Shown here piece by piece: positions 1 to 7,315 of a DNA stretch of 64,000 nucleotides (positions are counted from its first letter, which is position 1; every line of letters begins with the position of its first letter). A program made the translations under genes and the position numbers. Below the pieces are notes generated by a model. The model searched no databases, was not told the origin of the DNA, and was given only the letters and a program-made list of their open reading frames with translations. Origin of the DNA: Streptomyces mangrovisoli (GTDB taxonomy: Bacteria; Actinomycetota; Actinomycetes; Streptomycetales; Streptomycetaceae); the NCBI RefSeq assembly GCF_000974985.2, contig NZ_LAVA02000090.1, forward strand, positions 153,793 to 217,792. Reading direction: 5' to 3'.

Positions 1-323
1 CTCGCCCGGTCGGGAACGGCCGAGGCCATCGCCTGGTGGACGACGGCCAGTTCGGCGTATCCGTGGGAGAAGCAGAGCCCGGTGACGCGGTCCCCCACGG
101 CGAATCCGGTGACACCGTCGCCCAGGGCGACGACGGTGCCCGCCACCTCGCCGCCCAGCGACACGGGCGCGACCGCCTCCCGCACCTTCCGTACGAGCGG
201 GAGCGTGACCCCGATCGCCTCGGTGCGCACGAGCAGCTCACCGGGGCCGGGGTCCGGGACGGGGGCCTCCTCGATGACGAGGGCTTCGGGGCCGCCATCG
301 GGCTGGTGCCGGACGCGACGCAT
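1..323 (-). CDS. Medium-chain dehydrogenase/quinone oxidoreductase, N-terminal part (cut by window edge)
   Basis: The first 107 residues of a medium-chain dehydrogenase/reductase are present; the rest lies beyond base 1. The N-terminal GroES-like fold is recognisable: a start like that of quinone oxidoreductases, the stretch PGPGELLVRTEAIGV, then GGEVAGTVVALGDGV and a GDRV motif. No zinc ligands are seen in the visible part, which fits an NADPH:quinone oxidoreductase rather than a zinc alcohol dehydrogenase. The ATG at 323 is preceded by GGAGG at 5 bases. It faces the MarR gene across a gap carrying a perfect palindrome, so it is probably the target of that regulator. Substrate unknown. Confidence 0.85.
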   Translation of the reverse strand, partial: MRRVRHQPDGGPEALVIEEAPVPDPGPGELLVRTEAIGVTLPLVRKVREAVAPVSLGGEVAGTVVALGDGVTGFAVGDRVTGLCFSHGYAELAVVHQAMASAVPDRA

Positions 324-391
324 GAACACCTCCAGGTGGGACACGAGGAATGGAATCATTGGGAGTTCCAACGGATGCCAGCGTAGCGCCG

Positions 392-414
392 AACCATTGG
401 GAAGCCCAATGGTT
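392..414. promoter_or_regulatory. Perfect inverted repeat, probable MarR operator
   Basis: Arms AACCATTGGG and CCCAATGGTT (10 bp each) flank a 3-base spacer. The site ends 19 bases before the MarR start and lies 69 bases upstream of the divergent oxidoreductase start. A related half-site (TCATTGGGA) occurs at 356-364, closer to the oxidoreductase. Size, symmetry and placement are those of a MarR-family operator; the binding itself is inferred. Confidence 0.7.
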
Positions 415-433
415 TCTGGGATAGCCTGCACCC

Positions 434-877
434 ATGACCCGCGCCGAACCCTCGCGCGCCCTGACGCACATCCAGTCCCTGCCGAGCTGGCTCGCCGGCC
501 GGGTGGCGGCGCGCGGCCGCGACCTGGTCGCCCACGCGATCGCCGAGGAGGGACTGAAGCTGACCCATCACGCCGTCCTTGCCGCGGTGTGCGAACACGG
601 CCCCGTCGCCCAGGCGGACCTCGTGCGCCGACTGGGCTTCGACCCGAAGGACGTGGTCCTCCTGGTCAACCACCTGGAGAACGCCGGACTCGCCGTGCGC
701 GCGCCCGACCCACGGGACCGCCGAAAGAACGCGGTGACCATCACGCCCGCGGGTGTACGGACCCTGCAACGGTGCGCGGAGCTGGCCGAGCGCGCCAACG
801 CCGAGCTGCTGGCACCGCTCAGCGAGACGGAGGGCCGGCAGCTGATGGAGCTGATGAACCGGGTGTACGAGGCCTGA
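434..877 (+). CDS. MarR family transcriptional regulator
   Basis: A 147-residue protein of normal MarR length. A winged helix-turn-helix spans about residues 42-105: a first helix THHAVLAAVCEHG, the recognition region ADLVRRLGFDPKDVVLLVNHLENAGLA, and a wing with the family signature DPRDRRKN. The flanking N- and C-terminal helices would form the dimer interface. It is divergent from a quinone oxidoreductase and has a 23-bp palindrome just upstream, so autoregulation and control of the oxidoreductase, relieved by a small phenolic or quinone-like ligand, is the likely role. Ligand identity cannot be read from the sequence. Confidence 0.93.
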   Translation: MTRAEPSRALTHIQSLPSWLAGRVAARGRDLVAHAIAEEGLKLTHHAVLAAVCEHGPVAQADLVRRLGFDPKDVVLLVNHLENAGLAVRAPDPRDRRKNAVTITPAGVRTLQRCAELAERANAELLAPLSETEGRQLMELMNRVYEA

Positions 878-984
878 CCGGCCTGGGCCTGTCTGGCAAT
901 TCCCCGGTCCGGCGCGACCCGCCGCGAGCCGCCGGGGCAGCGCGCGCACACGCGCCTGGCGCCCCGTCCGGCCTCGGCGGCGTC

Positions 985-1569
985 CTACTTGCTGACGGCG
1001 AAACGCATCAGCGCGTGCTCGTCCCCCTGCTTGATCTTGCCCGTCGTGTTGATCACCTCGAGCTTCCAACCGGAGCCGACCCTCATCGCCTTGGCCACGG
1101 CGCAGCCGTTGTCCTGCGTGAGCAGGCTCGGCCAGATGTCGGCGACCTGCTGGGAGCTGCCGCCGGTCGCGTCGTAGACCTTGAAGCTGATGTTGCGCGC
1201 CATCTGGAAGGAACTGCCCTTCTTGAACGCGGCGGCGACGAACACGATCGACGTGATGTTGGGCGGTATGCGGCCGAACTCGACGGTCACCGTCTCGTCG
1301 TCACCGTCACCGTGCCCGGTCTGGTTGTCACCACTGTGCAGGAGCGAGCCGTTGCCCATGGGGTCGAGCGAGTCGAGCCCTGCGAGGCGGACCGGGTCCC
1401 CGCCCTGCATGGCGATGGCGATCAGATCGAGGTCGGTGCCCTTCTTGCGACGCAGCTTTCCCATCATCCCGCCGCTGGCACCGGCCGTGGGATCCCAGGA
1501 GACCCCGAGGGACAGGTGGGTCACTCCGTCCAGGTCCGCCGGGCCGTCTTCCTTGGTGAGCGTGATCAT
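985..1569 (-). CDS. terD: TerD family protein (tellurium resistance/stress)
   Basis: A 194-residue TerD-domain protein. It begins with the family pattern ITLTKEDGPADLDGVTHLSLGVSWD and contains the DLDLIAIAMQ strand, the DDETVTVEFGRIPPNI segment with acidic calcium-binding residues, and FVAAAF and ALMRFAVSK near the end. TerD proteins bind calcium and act in cytoplasmic envelope- or metal-stress complexes with TerB/TerC; Streptomyces carry many paralogues, some linked to development. Here there is no TerB, TerC or TerZ partner nearby, so it is a stand-alone copy. The glycine/methionine-rich insert GASGGMMGKLRRKKG after the first strand is a common variant. Confidence 0.93.
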   Translation of the reverse strand: MITLTKEDGPADLDGVTHLSLGVSWDPTAGASGGMMGKLRRKKGTDLDLIAIAMQGGDPVRLAGLDSLDPMGNGSLLHSGDNQTGHGDGDDETVTVEFGRIPPNITSIVFVAAAFKKGSSFQMARNISFKVYDATGGSSQQVADIWPSLLTQDNGCAVAKAMRVGSGWKLEVINTTGKIKQGDEHALMRFAVSK

Positions 1570-1892
1570 ATGTGGCCGATCCTCATGTCATGGGGACTAC
1601 AACACCCAAAGTGTGCCTGGCCCCCTCGCGGTCCCGGGTGACGGGTCCTCGTGAACGCACACGACCGGTGCACGCACCCGTTCCACGCACCCGCTCCGGG
1701 CGAGACTGCCGGTCGGCCCGGGCGTCTGTCGATGCCCCGGTCCACCGCAACCGGCCGGACCACGTACGCACGCCGTCGGGTGCCGTACTAGGTACAAGTA
1801 CCGATGTCGGGCGGGCGCCTGTGGCACAGAGTGAGGCAGGGCCGCCGACGTGACGTGCGCGGCCCACGACCACTGCGAGCCGAGGCGGCGCC
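1570..1892. other. Divergent intergenic region, no gene seen
   Basis: This 323-base gap separates the divergent terD and Pro-rich membrane protein genes and must carry both promoters. Open frames on both strands lack recognisable protein character. A short palindrome GGTACAAGTACC sits at 1791-1802, about 90 bases before the membrane protein start. I see no hairpin of terminator strength and no RNA gene. Confidence 0.4.
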
Positions 1893-2339
1893 ATGAACTC
1901 CCCGAACCCGAACCCTCCTTCTCTCCCTCCCGGCTTCGGGTCCCCTCCGCTCCAGCCCGGCTTCGGACCTCCCGCGCCTCAGCCCGGGTTCGGGCCGCCG
2001 CTGCCGCTTCGGCGGTCGCCGGCCGAGGTGACGTTCGCCGTGGTGTCGGGGCTGCTGCTGGGGGCGTCCGCCCTCCTCAACGGGGCACTGCTCTTCCTGT
2101 TCTGCTTTCTCGGCGACGGCTGCGGGAACACGGACCACCCCCCGGCCTGCGACAGCGACGGCTGGGCGAGTGTGGCCTTCTTCGGTCCCTGGGTCTCGCT
2201 GGCGGTGGCCGGGACCGTCATGGCCCTCTGCCTTCGCTGGGCCCAGCGGCGGGGCCGTACACCATGGCTGGCCCTCCTCTCGGCCGCGCTCGTCCACGGC
2301 ACCGGGCTGTGCCTCGTCTTCTACAGCTTCTGGGGATAG
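1893..2339 (+). CDS. Small membrane protein with proline/glycine-rich cytoplasmic tail
   Basis: A 148-residue protein not assigned to a named family. Residues 1-40 are Pro/Gly/Phe-rich and built from about three copies of a 10-residue unit (PGFGPP core), a tail common in actinobacterial envelope and septal proteins. Three hydrophobic segments follow, at roughly 47-75, 93-116 and 124-146. Four cysteines/acidic residues lie in the loop FCFLGDGCGNTDHPPACDSDG between the first two, probably outside the cell where they could form disulfides. The ATG is the first in frame after the divergent promoter region. It converges on the RecQ gene 53 bases downstream. Function unknown. Confidence 0.8.
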   Translation: MNSPNPNPPSLPPGFGSPPLQPGFGPPAPQPGFGPPLPLRRSPAEVTFAVVSGLLLGASALLNGALLFLFCFLGDGCGNTDHPPACDSDGWASVAFFGPWVSLAVAGTVMALCLRWAQRRGRTPWLALLSAALVHGTGLCLVFYSFWG

Positions 2340-2392
2340 CCAGGGACCGGCCCGTCCGGCAGTTCAGCGGCGCAGGCAGACGAACTGGGGTG

Positions 2393-4153
2393 TCAGCCGC
2401 GTGACGCGGTGGGCGGGATCGGGGTCAGGAGGCCTCGGGCGTGGATCGAGGGGAGGGACAGGGTGCGGTAGCCGACGCTCTCGAACAGGACCGTGATCCT
2501 GTCGCCGTCCTCGCTCATCACCTCGCCCTCGCCCCATCTGCCGTGCCCGACCCGGGTGCCGGGCGGGAAGGCGCCGTCGGCCGGCGCGGGGGCCAGGGGG
2601 TCGGGGTCCGTGCCGGAGAGGACGTCTCCGGCACGGGTGGGCACCTCGGTCGCATGCCGTGTCCGGGCGCACATGTCGCAGCCGGCGCAGCCGTCCGCCG
2701 GCAGGGTCTCTCCGAAGTAGCCGAGCAGGTGGCGCCGGCGGCAGCCGCTCGTCTCCGCGTACGCCCGCATCATCTCCACCCGGGACCGTTCGAGACTGAC
2801 CCGGGCGGAAGCGATGCGCAGGGCCTCGTGGACGCAGGCGTCCCGGGACGCGCCGGGCACGGCCCGGACACCTCCGCGCTGCCGCACGCGCACCGCCCCC
2901 GCCTCCTCCAGCAGGTGCAGCAGCGACGTGAGCGGCGTCGGGGACAGCCCGGTGCGCTCGCGCAGAGCGGTCGCCGTGACCGCTCCCCGGTGCTCGCGGA
3001 CCGCGTCGATCAGGTCTCCCAGCACCTCGGGATCAGGGGGCGTTCCGGTCCGGAACCGCTGCACACCGAGGTCCTCGGGCCGGTACGCGAGGATCGCCCG
3101 CGCCGGTTCGCCGTCGCGGCCCGCCCGGCCGATCTCCTGGTAGTACGTGTCGAGGGAACCCGGCACCGACGCGTGCAGCACGAAGCGGATGTCGGGCTTG
3201 TCGATGCCCATGCCGAACGCGGAGGTCGCGACGACCACGTCGAGCGCGCCGTCCCGGAAGCGGTCGTGCGTGCGCGAACGCTCCCCCGCCGACAGCCCCG
3301 CGTGATACGGGGCGCTGTCGAAACCCAGCGCGGCCAGTTCCTTCGCGTACTCCTCGGCCTCGCGCCGCGTCCCCGCGTAGACGATGCCGGGCTTGGCCTC
3401 GGCCGCCGCCCGTTCCACCACCCACCGGCGCTTGTGCGCGTTCTCCCGGTGCCGTACGACCTCCAGCGAGATGTTGCGGCGGTCGAACCCCGCCACCACC
3501 TCGTACGGCTCGTTCATCCCGAGCCGCTCCACGACGTCCGCCCGGACCGGGGGCGCCGCGCTGGCCGTGAGCGCGAGGAGCGGGGGCCCGCCGATGCGTG
3601 CGCGGACATGGCGCAGGGACAGGTAGTCGGGGCGGAAGTCGTACCCCCACGTGGACACGCAGTGGGCCTCGTCGACCACCAGGAGCGCGGGCGCGGCCGC
3701 CGCTATCCGCGCGATCACCTCGTCCTTCGCGAGCTGCTCGGGCGAGACGAACAGGAAGTCCAGCCGGCCCGCGCGCACGCGGTCCCACACGGCCTCGTTG
3801 TCCCGCGCGCCCTGCGCGGAGTTGACGGCGGAGGCGCCGCGCCCCTCGATCCGCGCGAGATGGGCGACCTGGTCGCGCTGGAGTGCGATCAGCGGCGAGA
3901 CCACGACGGTCGGTCCCGTCAGCAGCACGCCCGGCACCTGGTACACGGCGGACTTCCCCGCGCCCGTCGGCATCACCACGACGGTGTCGCGCCCCTGCAT
4001 CACCGCCGTCATGGCGTCGAGTTGGGACGGCCGCAGCCGCTCCCAGCCGAACACCTCACCGGCGCACCGCCGCAGGCGCTTCTTGAGGGACCTGGTCCTG
4101 AAGTATCCGGCCCTGACGTATCCAGCCCTGACGTGTCCGGCCCTGACGCGCAT
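2393..4153 (-). CDS. recQ: RecQ family ATP-dependent DNA helicase
   Basis: A 586-residue superfamily 2 helicase. Motif 0 (RLRPSQLDA), Walker A PTGAGKS (about residues 62-68), the DEAH box DEAHCVSTWGYDFRPDY (from about 161), motif IV-VI with GMGIDKPDIRFV and YYQEIGRAGRDG, and the RecQ zinc-binding region with cysteines in SGCRRRHLLGYFGE and CAGCDMC are all present, so a 3'-5' DNA-unwinding activity is expected. There is no HRDC domain; instead the last 60 residues hold a small beta domain (GTRVGHGRWGEGEVMSEDG) seen in actinobacterial RecQ-like proteins. I chose the ATG at 4153 because AGGAG lies 5 bases upstream; a GTG at 4210 is in frame but lacks a good site. Confidence 0.93.
   Translation of the reverse strand: MRVRAGHVRAGYVRAGYFRTRSLKKRLRRCAGEVFGWERLRPSQLDAMTAVMQGRDTVVVMPTGAGKSAVYQVPGVLLTGPTVVVSPLIALQRDQVAHLARIEGRGASAVNSAQGARDNEAVWDRVRAGRLDFLFVSPEQLAKDEVIARIAAAAPALLVVDEAHCVSTWGYDFRPDYLSLRHVRARIGGPPLLALTASAAPPVRADVVERLGMNEPYEVVAGFDRRNISLEVVRHRENAHKRRWVVERAAAEAKPGIVYAGTRREAEEYAKELAALGFDSAPYHAGLSAGERSRTHDRFRDGALDVVVATSAFGMGIDKPDIRFVLHASVPGSLDTYYQEIGRAGRDGEPARAILAYRPEDLGVQRFRTGTPPDPEVLGDLIDAVREHRGAVTATALRERTGLSPTPLTSLLHLLEEAGAVRVRQRGGVRAVPGASRDACVHEALRIASARVSLERSRVEMMRAYAETSGCRRRHLLGYFGETLPADGCAGCDMCARTRHATEVPTRAGDVLSGTDPDPLAPAPADGAFPPGTRVGHGRWGEGEVMSEDGDRITVLFESVGYRTLSLPSIHARGLLTPIPPTASRG
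4104..4148 (-). repeat. Three 15-bp tandem repeats inside the RecQ N-terminus
   Basis: Three direct units at 4104-4118, 4119-4133 and 4134-4148 differ by only a few bases (core CCGGCCCTGACG). They encode the repeated pentapeptide VRAG(H/Y) directly after the start codon, ahead of the basic segment RSLKKRLRR and the helicase domain. The repeat keeps the frame. Confidence 0.85.
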
Positions 4154-4344
4154 GGCACTCCTGACGCTGCTCTCCGGCGGGTTCGGGCGCTCGTATACCC
4201 CCGGCGGCACGGATCACGGCCCTCCGGCGACAGCGCGGTGCCGCGTCCTCGGGGCGCGGACCGATTTTCGAGCCGGGCCGGATGAGTTGGCCGTGACGGG
4301 GCACCCGATCGCCATCAGCACACCACTACGCCAGGAGGCCCCTC

Positions 4345-4500
4345 GTGATCGCACTCGGCATCATCCTGCTTGTCGTCGGTTTCCTCACCGGCGTATCGAT
4401 CCTGTGGACCCTCGGCGTCATTCTGGCCGTGGTCGGCGCCGTCTTCTGGCTCATGGGATCCACGGGCCACGCGGTCGCCGGCCGACGCCACTACTGGTGA
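4345..4500 (+). CDS. DUF6131-type small two-helix membrane protein
   Basis: A 51-residue protein starting at GTG with AGGAGG 6 bases upstream. It is almost entirely hydrophobic: helix one from IALGIILLVVGFL, a short turn at TGVSILWT, helix two LGVILAVVGAVFWLMG, and a basic tail ending GRRHYW. Length, the two hydrophobic halves and the RRHY(W) end match the DUF6131 family of very short Streptomyces membrane proteins as I know it. Role unknown; such peptides often sit as single genes. It is upstream of nothing obvious and downstream of the divergent helicase. Confidence 0.75.
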   Translation: MIALGIILLVVGFLTGVSILWTLGVILAVVGAVFWLMGSTGHAVAGRRHYW

Positions 4501-4653
4501 CCGGCCGCCGTCCTCGACGGCCCTCACCGGCCTTGTCCGTCGTCGGACCCGGCGGCGGAGCAGGGCTCCCGACGCACCGTCGAGCGCGAACGGCACGCGG
4601 CCGGAGGGGAGTCGGACGCGTGCCGCGTTCGCGGCACTATCGTTCCTGCGGGG

Positions 4654-4899
4654 TCACCCGGTCCCGTGCGCGGTGACGCGACGCCGAACCGGGCCCGGCA
4701 GGGCGACACGCGCTGACACGGTGGCCGACGCCGACTCCGGGACCGTCGACAGCGGGATCCGCCAGGCCTCAGCGGCGGCCTTACGCTCCGCCGAGGCGTC
4801 CGGCACGGCTGCCCTTCGCTCCGCCCGCGTGTCCGTCACGGCCGCCAGCGGTGCCCGCAGGTCCGCCCCCGCCTCCTGCTCCAAGGGTGGTTCCGGCAC
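4654..4899 (-). CDS. Possible small protein downstream of the TetR gene (doubtful)
   Basis: An 81-residue Ala/Arg/Glu-rich frame begins with GTG 21 bases after the TetR stop codon. Third positions are mostly G or C, as in real genes here, and co-orientation with the regulator would allow co-transcription. No domain, signal peptide or membrane helix is visible and the composition could arise from GC-rich non-coding sequence. If it is not a gene, the stretch 4501-4920 contains nothing I can recognise. Confidence 0.25.
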   Translation of the reverse strand: MPEPPLEQEAGADLRAPLAAVTDTRAERRAAVPDASAERKAAAEAWRIPLSTVPESASATVSARVALPGPVRRRVTAHGTG

Positions 4900-4920
4900 G
4901 GCCTCGCCCTCTCTTCGTCC

Positions 4921-5526
4921 CTACCTCTCCCGAGCCGCTGCGATGCCGTCCGCGAGCAGAGCGACCAGCTGGGCGGCGAAGCCGTCCGGCACCGGCCTGC
5001 GCCGCACCAGCAGCCGGATCCACAGGGCGCCGGCCACCGCGTCGACCAGCAGCGCAGGATCGAGGTCGGCGGGCAGTTCGCCGCGTTCCACGGCCCGGGT
5101 GAACAGCGGCTGGTGGCGGCCCAGCCGGTCCTCCAGGAACTGGGTCACCAACTCACGCATGGCCGGATGGCGTACGGCGCCCACCAGCGCGGCCTCCACC
5201 ACCGCCCGCGCCTCCGGCTCGCCGAGCAATCCCTCGACGCCTACGGCCAGTTCGGTCAGGTCGCCGGTCAGGCTCCCCGTGTCGGGCAGGTCGAAGGCGA
5301 GCGTCCCGGAGTGCAGCAGGGCGTCGCGCAGCAGCTCCGACTTGGACGGCCACCAGCGGTAGATGGTGGTCTTGTTGACCCCCGAACGCAGAGCGACCCC
5401 CTCGATGGTGAAGGCGTCGTAGCCCTGTCCGGCCAGCAGCTCCAGGCTCGCCGCGAAGATCTCCTCCTTGCGGCGGGGGCCGCTCCGCTCCCCGGTCCGC
5501 GCCTGCGCCGCTCCGCCACCCACCAC
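4921..5526 (-). CDS. TetR family transcriptional regulator
   Basis: About 201 residues. The N-terminal helix-turn-helix is clear: RRKEEIFAASLELLAGQGYDAFTIEGVALRSGVNKTTIYRWW with the typical TTIYRWW recognition end, followed by a divergent ligand-binding domain containing a TetR C-terminal-like helix bundle. The GTG at 5526 has GGAGG 5 bases upstream and leaves both palindromes outside the gene; an ATG at 5583 is also in frame but would place the 5563-5580 palindrome inside the coding region. The regulator faces the gene pair at 5684-6873 and probably represses it and itself. Confidence 0.88.
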   Translation of the reverse strand: MVGGGAAQARTGERSGPRRKEEIFAASLELLAGQGYDAFTIEGVALRSGVNKTTIYRWWPSKSELLRDALLHSGTLAFDLPDTGSLTGDLTELAVGVEGLLGEPEARAVVEAALVGAVRHPAMRELVTQFLEDRLGRHQPLFTRAVERGELPADLDPALLVDAVAGALWIRLLVRRRPVPDGFAAQLVALLADGIAAARER

Positions 5527-5562
5527 TGTCGCCTCCACACCGGCCGCCACTACAAGAGACAC

Positions 5563-5580
5563 CAACGCAACGTTGTGTTG
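5563..5580. promoter_or_regulatory. Near-perfect palindrome, probable TetR operator 1
   Basis: The 18-base site CAACGCAACGTTGTGTTG is symmetric about AACGTT with one mismatched pair. It shares the TTGC/GCAA-CG half-site elements with the palindrome at 5605-5630 and lies between the divergent TetR and downstream genes. Confidence 0.55.
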
Positions 5581-5604
5581 CATCCATCCTATCCAGACCC
5601 TAGG

Positions 5605-5630
5605 ATTGCAACGCACCGTTGCGTTGCAAT
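5605..5630. promoter_or_regulatory. Perfect 11-bp inverted repeat, probable TetR operator 2
   Basis: Arms ATTGCAACGCA (5605-5615) and TGCGTTGCAAT (5620-5630) are perfect complements separated by CCGT. The 26-base span is usual for TetR dimers. It lies 54 bases before the start of the rightward gene, where binding would block transcription. Confidence 0.65.
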
Positions 5631-5683
5631 CTCTGATCGGGTGGCGGTACCTGCGCACCCGCTCGGCACCCAGAGGGAACCGC

Positions 5684-6103
5684 ATGCTCCTCGTCACCCT
5701 CGTCGCCGTCCCGCCCGGCGCCCTCCCGGCCCACCTCGACACGATCGGACGGCTCCTGCCGGCCCGCCATGTCGTCGAGGGCATCAGGTCCCTGATGTTC
5801 TACGGCTCCGGCACCCGGCAGGTGACGACCGCCTGGACGGCCCTGACGGCGGACCTGCTGACCGAGGCCGACGGCGTCGTCGTCGCCGCCCCGGTCCACC
5901 AGGCCCTGCGCACCGGGCTCCGTTCCCTCGGCGCGGCCGCCATCGTGCCCGGCTGCTTCCTGACCGAACGGGCCGCCCGCTCCCTGGACGTCCCCCGGTA
6001 CGTCGGCGCCCGTGAGCAACTCGACCGCGGGACGGCGCTGTTGCGGCGCGCCACGGCACGGCTTCCCCGGCCGCAGGCGGCCGGAGCGCGGAGGCTGCCG
6101 TGA
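5684..6103 (+). CDS. Unknown protein translationally coupled to a hydrolase
   Basis: A 139-residue protein that I do not recognise. Residues 1-45 are moderately hydrophobic (LLVTLVAVPPGALPAHLDTIG, then LPARHVVEGIRSLMFYGSG) and resemble the last helix region of YhgE/ABC-2-type membrane exporters, but the remainder (DGVVVAAPVHQALRTGLRSLG, basic C-terminus) does not. Its stop codon overlaps the GTG start of the next gene by 4 bases, so the two are translationally coupled. It lies directly behind two TetR operators. It may be a remnant or fusion of an exporter tail. The start ATG has a purine-rich AGAGGGA upstream. Confidence 0.55.
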   Translation: MLLVTLVAVPPGALPAHLDTIGRLLPARHVVEGIRSLMFYGSGTRQVTTAWTALTADLLTEADGVVVAAPVHQALRTGLRSLGAAAIVPGCFLTERAARSLDVPRYVGAREQLDRGTALLRRATARLPRPQAAGARRLP

Positions 6104-6873
6104 CCCCGCCGGGACCGCGTCCCTTCGACGGCGGCGCGGCGGGCGCCGCCGTGGTGATGGTGCACGGCATCCGCGTCTCCTCCGCCATGTGGCTCCCGCA
6201 CATCCGGCGGCTCTCGCCCGACTTCCGGGTGAGCGCCCCCGACCTGCCCGGCCACGGCACTCTGCGCGCCCGTACGTTCACCCTCGACGCGGCCGTGGCG
6301 GCGCTGGACGCCGCGGTCGCCGAGGCGCACGACGCGACCGGCCGCCGTCCCCTGGTGGTCGGCATGTCCCTGGGCGGCTTCGTGGCCGTGGCCCACGCGG
6401 CCGCCCGCCCCGAACGGGTGCGCGGGCTGCTGGTGTGCGGTTCGACCGCGCGGGCGCGGGGCTGGAAGGCGCTCGCCTACACGACCGCGGCCCGCATCGA
6501 CGAGCGCCGGGGCGAGGTGCGCAGCGCCGAGGCGAACGCCCGGCTCTTCCGCCGCCACACCACGCCCGAGTGCGCCGAGGCCGTGATCTCCGGCGGCTTC
6601 GCCCGGCGCGCGTTCGGCGAGGCCGTGGGCGAACTGCGCCGCACGGACGTCCTGGGCCTCGCCGCCCGGCTGCGCACCCCGACCCGCTTCGTCAACGGCC
6701 GCCGCGACCTTCTCTTCCGCCTGGAGGAGCGGACTTTTGTCGAGGCCGTACGCGCCGCCGGCACCCCCGTCCGGCTCTCCCACGCCCCCGGCGACCACCT
6801 CTTCCCGCTCCAGGATCCGGACGCCTTCGCCGACCTGGTCCGCGCGGTCCACTCCCGGTTGCCCGAGGCCTGA
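6100..6873 (+). CDS. Alpha/beta hydrolase
   Basis: A 257-residue alpha/beta-hydrolase fold enzyme. The oxyanion region HGIRVSSAMW (from about residue 23), the DLPGHG strand, the nucleophile elbow GMSLGG with the catalytic serine (about residue 90), a late acidic residue in RFVNGRRD and the catalytic histidine in GDHLFPL (near 232) are all present and in order. This suggests an esterase, lactonase or C-C hydrolase in the cytoplasm. Start GTG overlaps the upstream stop by 4 bases. Probably controlled by the divergent TetR. Substrate unknown. Confidence 0.9.
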   Translation: MTPPGPRPFDGGAAGAAVVMVHGIRVSSAMWLPHIRRLSPDFRVSAPDLPGHGTLRARTFTLDAAVAALDAAVAEAHDATGRRPLVVGMSLGGFVAVAHAAARPERVRGLLVCGSTARARGWKALAYTTAARIDERRGEVRSAEANARLFRRHTTPECAEAVISGGFARRAFGEAVGELRRTDVLGLAARLRTPTRFVNGRRDLLFRLEERTFVEAVRAAGTPVRLSHAPGDHLFPLQDPDAFADLVRAVHSRLPEA

Positions 6874-6911
6874 CGGCCGCCGCGGGCGACCGGCGTTCCC
6901 GCGGCGTGATG

Positions 6912-6926
6912 TCTGGCATCGCCAGA
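6912..6926. promoter_or_regulatory. Inverted repeat upstream of the three-gene catabolic operon
   Basis: TCTGGC and GCCAGA flank ATC. It lies about 95 bases before the first gene of the operon, a position suited to an operator. A second weak hairpin (ACTCGC at 6969-6974, GCGAGT at 6982-6987) lies nearer the start codon in the probable leader. No regulator gene is adjacent, so the binding protein is unknown. Confidence 0.35.
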
Positions 6927-7018
6927 AACGCTTATGAGGGGGGCGGCGCACGAACCTACGGTGAAGGCACTCGCGAACCAGGCGAGTCGCCGCCCCACCC
7001 TCTGCGAAGGAGTCACCC

Positions 7019-7309
7019 ATGGCCTACGTCGTGACGGCGATCTGGACCGCCCGGCCGGGACAGGAGGAGGTCGTCCGGGACGCCGTCGAGAAGCTCACGC
7101 CGCCCTCGCGCCAGGAGCCGGGCAATCGCTTCTACCAGGCGTACGAGAGCCCCGAGGAGCCGGGCGTCTTCCGCCTGTTCGAGGTCTACGACGACGAGGC
7201 GGCGTACGCGGCGCACGGCGCGTCCGAGCACTTCGCCGAGTACGGCCACGGCCAGGCGATCCCCGCGCTCGCGAACCGGGAGCGGGCGTTCTACGAGACG
7301 ATCGGCTGA
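7019..7309 (+). CDS. Antibiotic biosynthesis monooxygenase (ABM) domain protein
   Basis: A 96-residue single-domain protein of the ferredoxin-like ABM fold: an opening strand YVVTAIWTARPGQEE, the conserved PGNRFYQAYESPEEPGVFRLFEVYDDEAAYAAH core and a C-terminal LANRERAFYETIG. Members oxidise aromatic or quinol substrates without cofactor, or act as small accessory enzymes. GAAGGAG precedes the ATG. It starts an operon with a fumarylacetoacetase-family hydrolase (6 bases downstream) and an aldehyde dehydrogenase, implying breakdown of an aromatic or keto-acid compound. Confidence 0.9.
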   Translation: MAYVVTAIWTARPGQEEVVRDAVEKLTPPSRQEPGNRFYQAYESPEEPGVFRLFEVYDDEAAYAAHGASEHFAEYGHGQAIPALANRERAFYETIG

Positions 7310-7315
7310 GCTCCG

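Noticed and set aside
82..1641. Long rightward open frame across the oxidoreductase, MarR and TerD genes
   Set aside because: It overlaps three genes with clear domains, is Arg/Pro-rich without domain, and is a GC-driven shadow.
2441..4285. Rightward 614-residue open frame opposite the helicase
   Set aside because: Antisense to RecQ, which has all helicase motifs; His/Arg/Gly-rich shadow.
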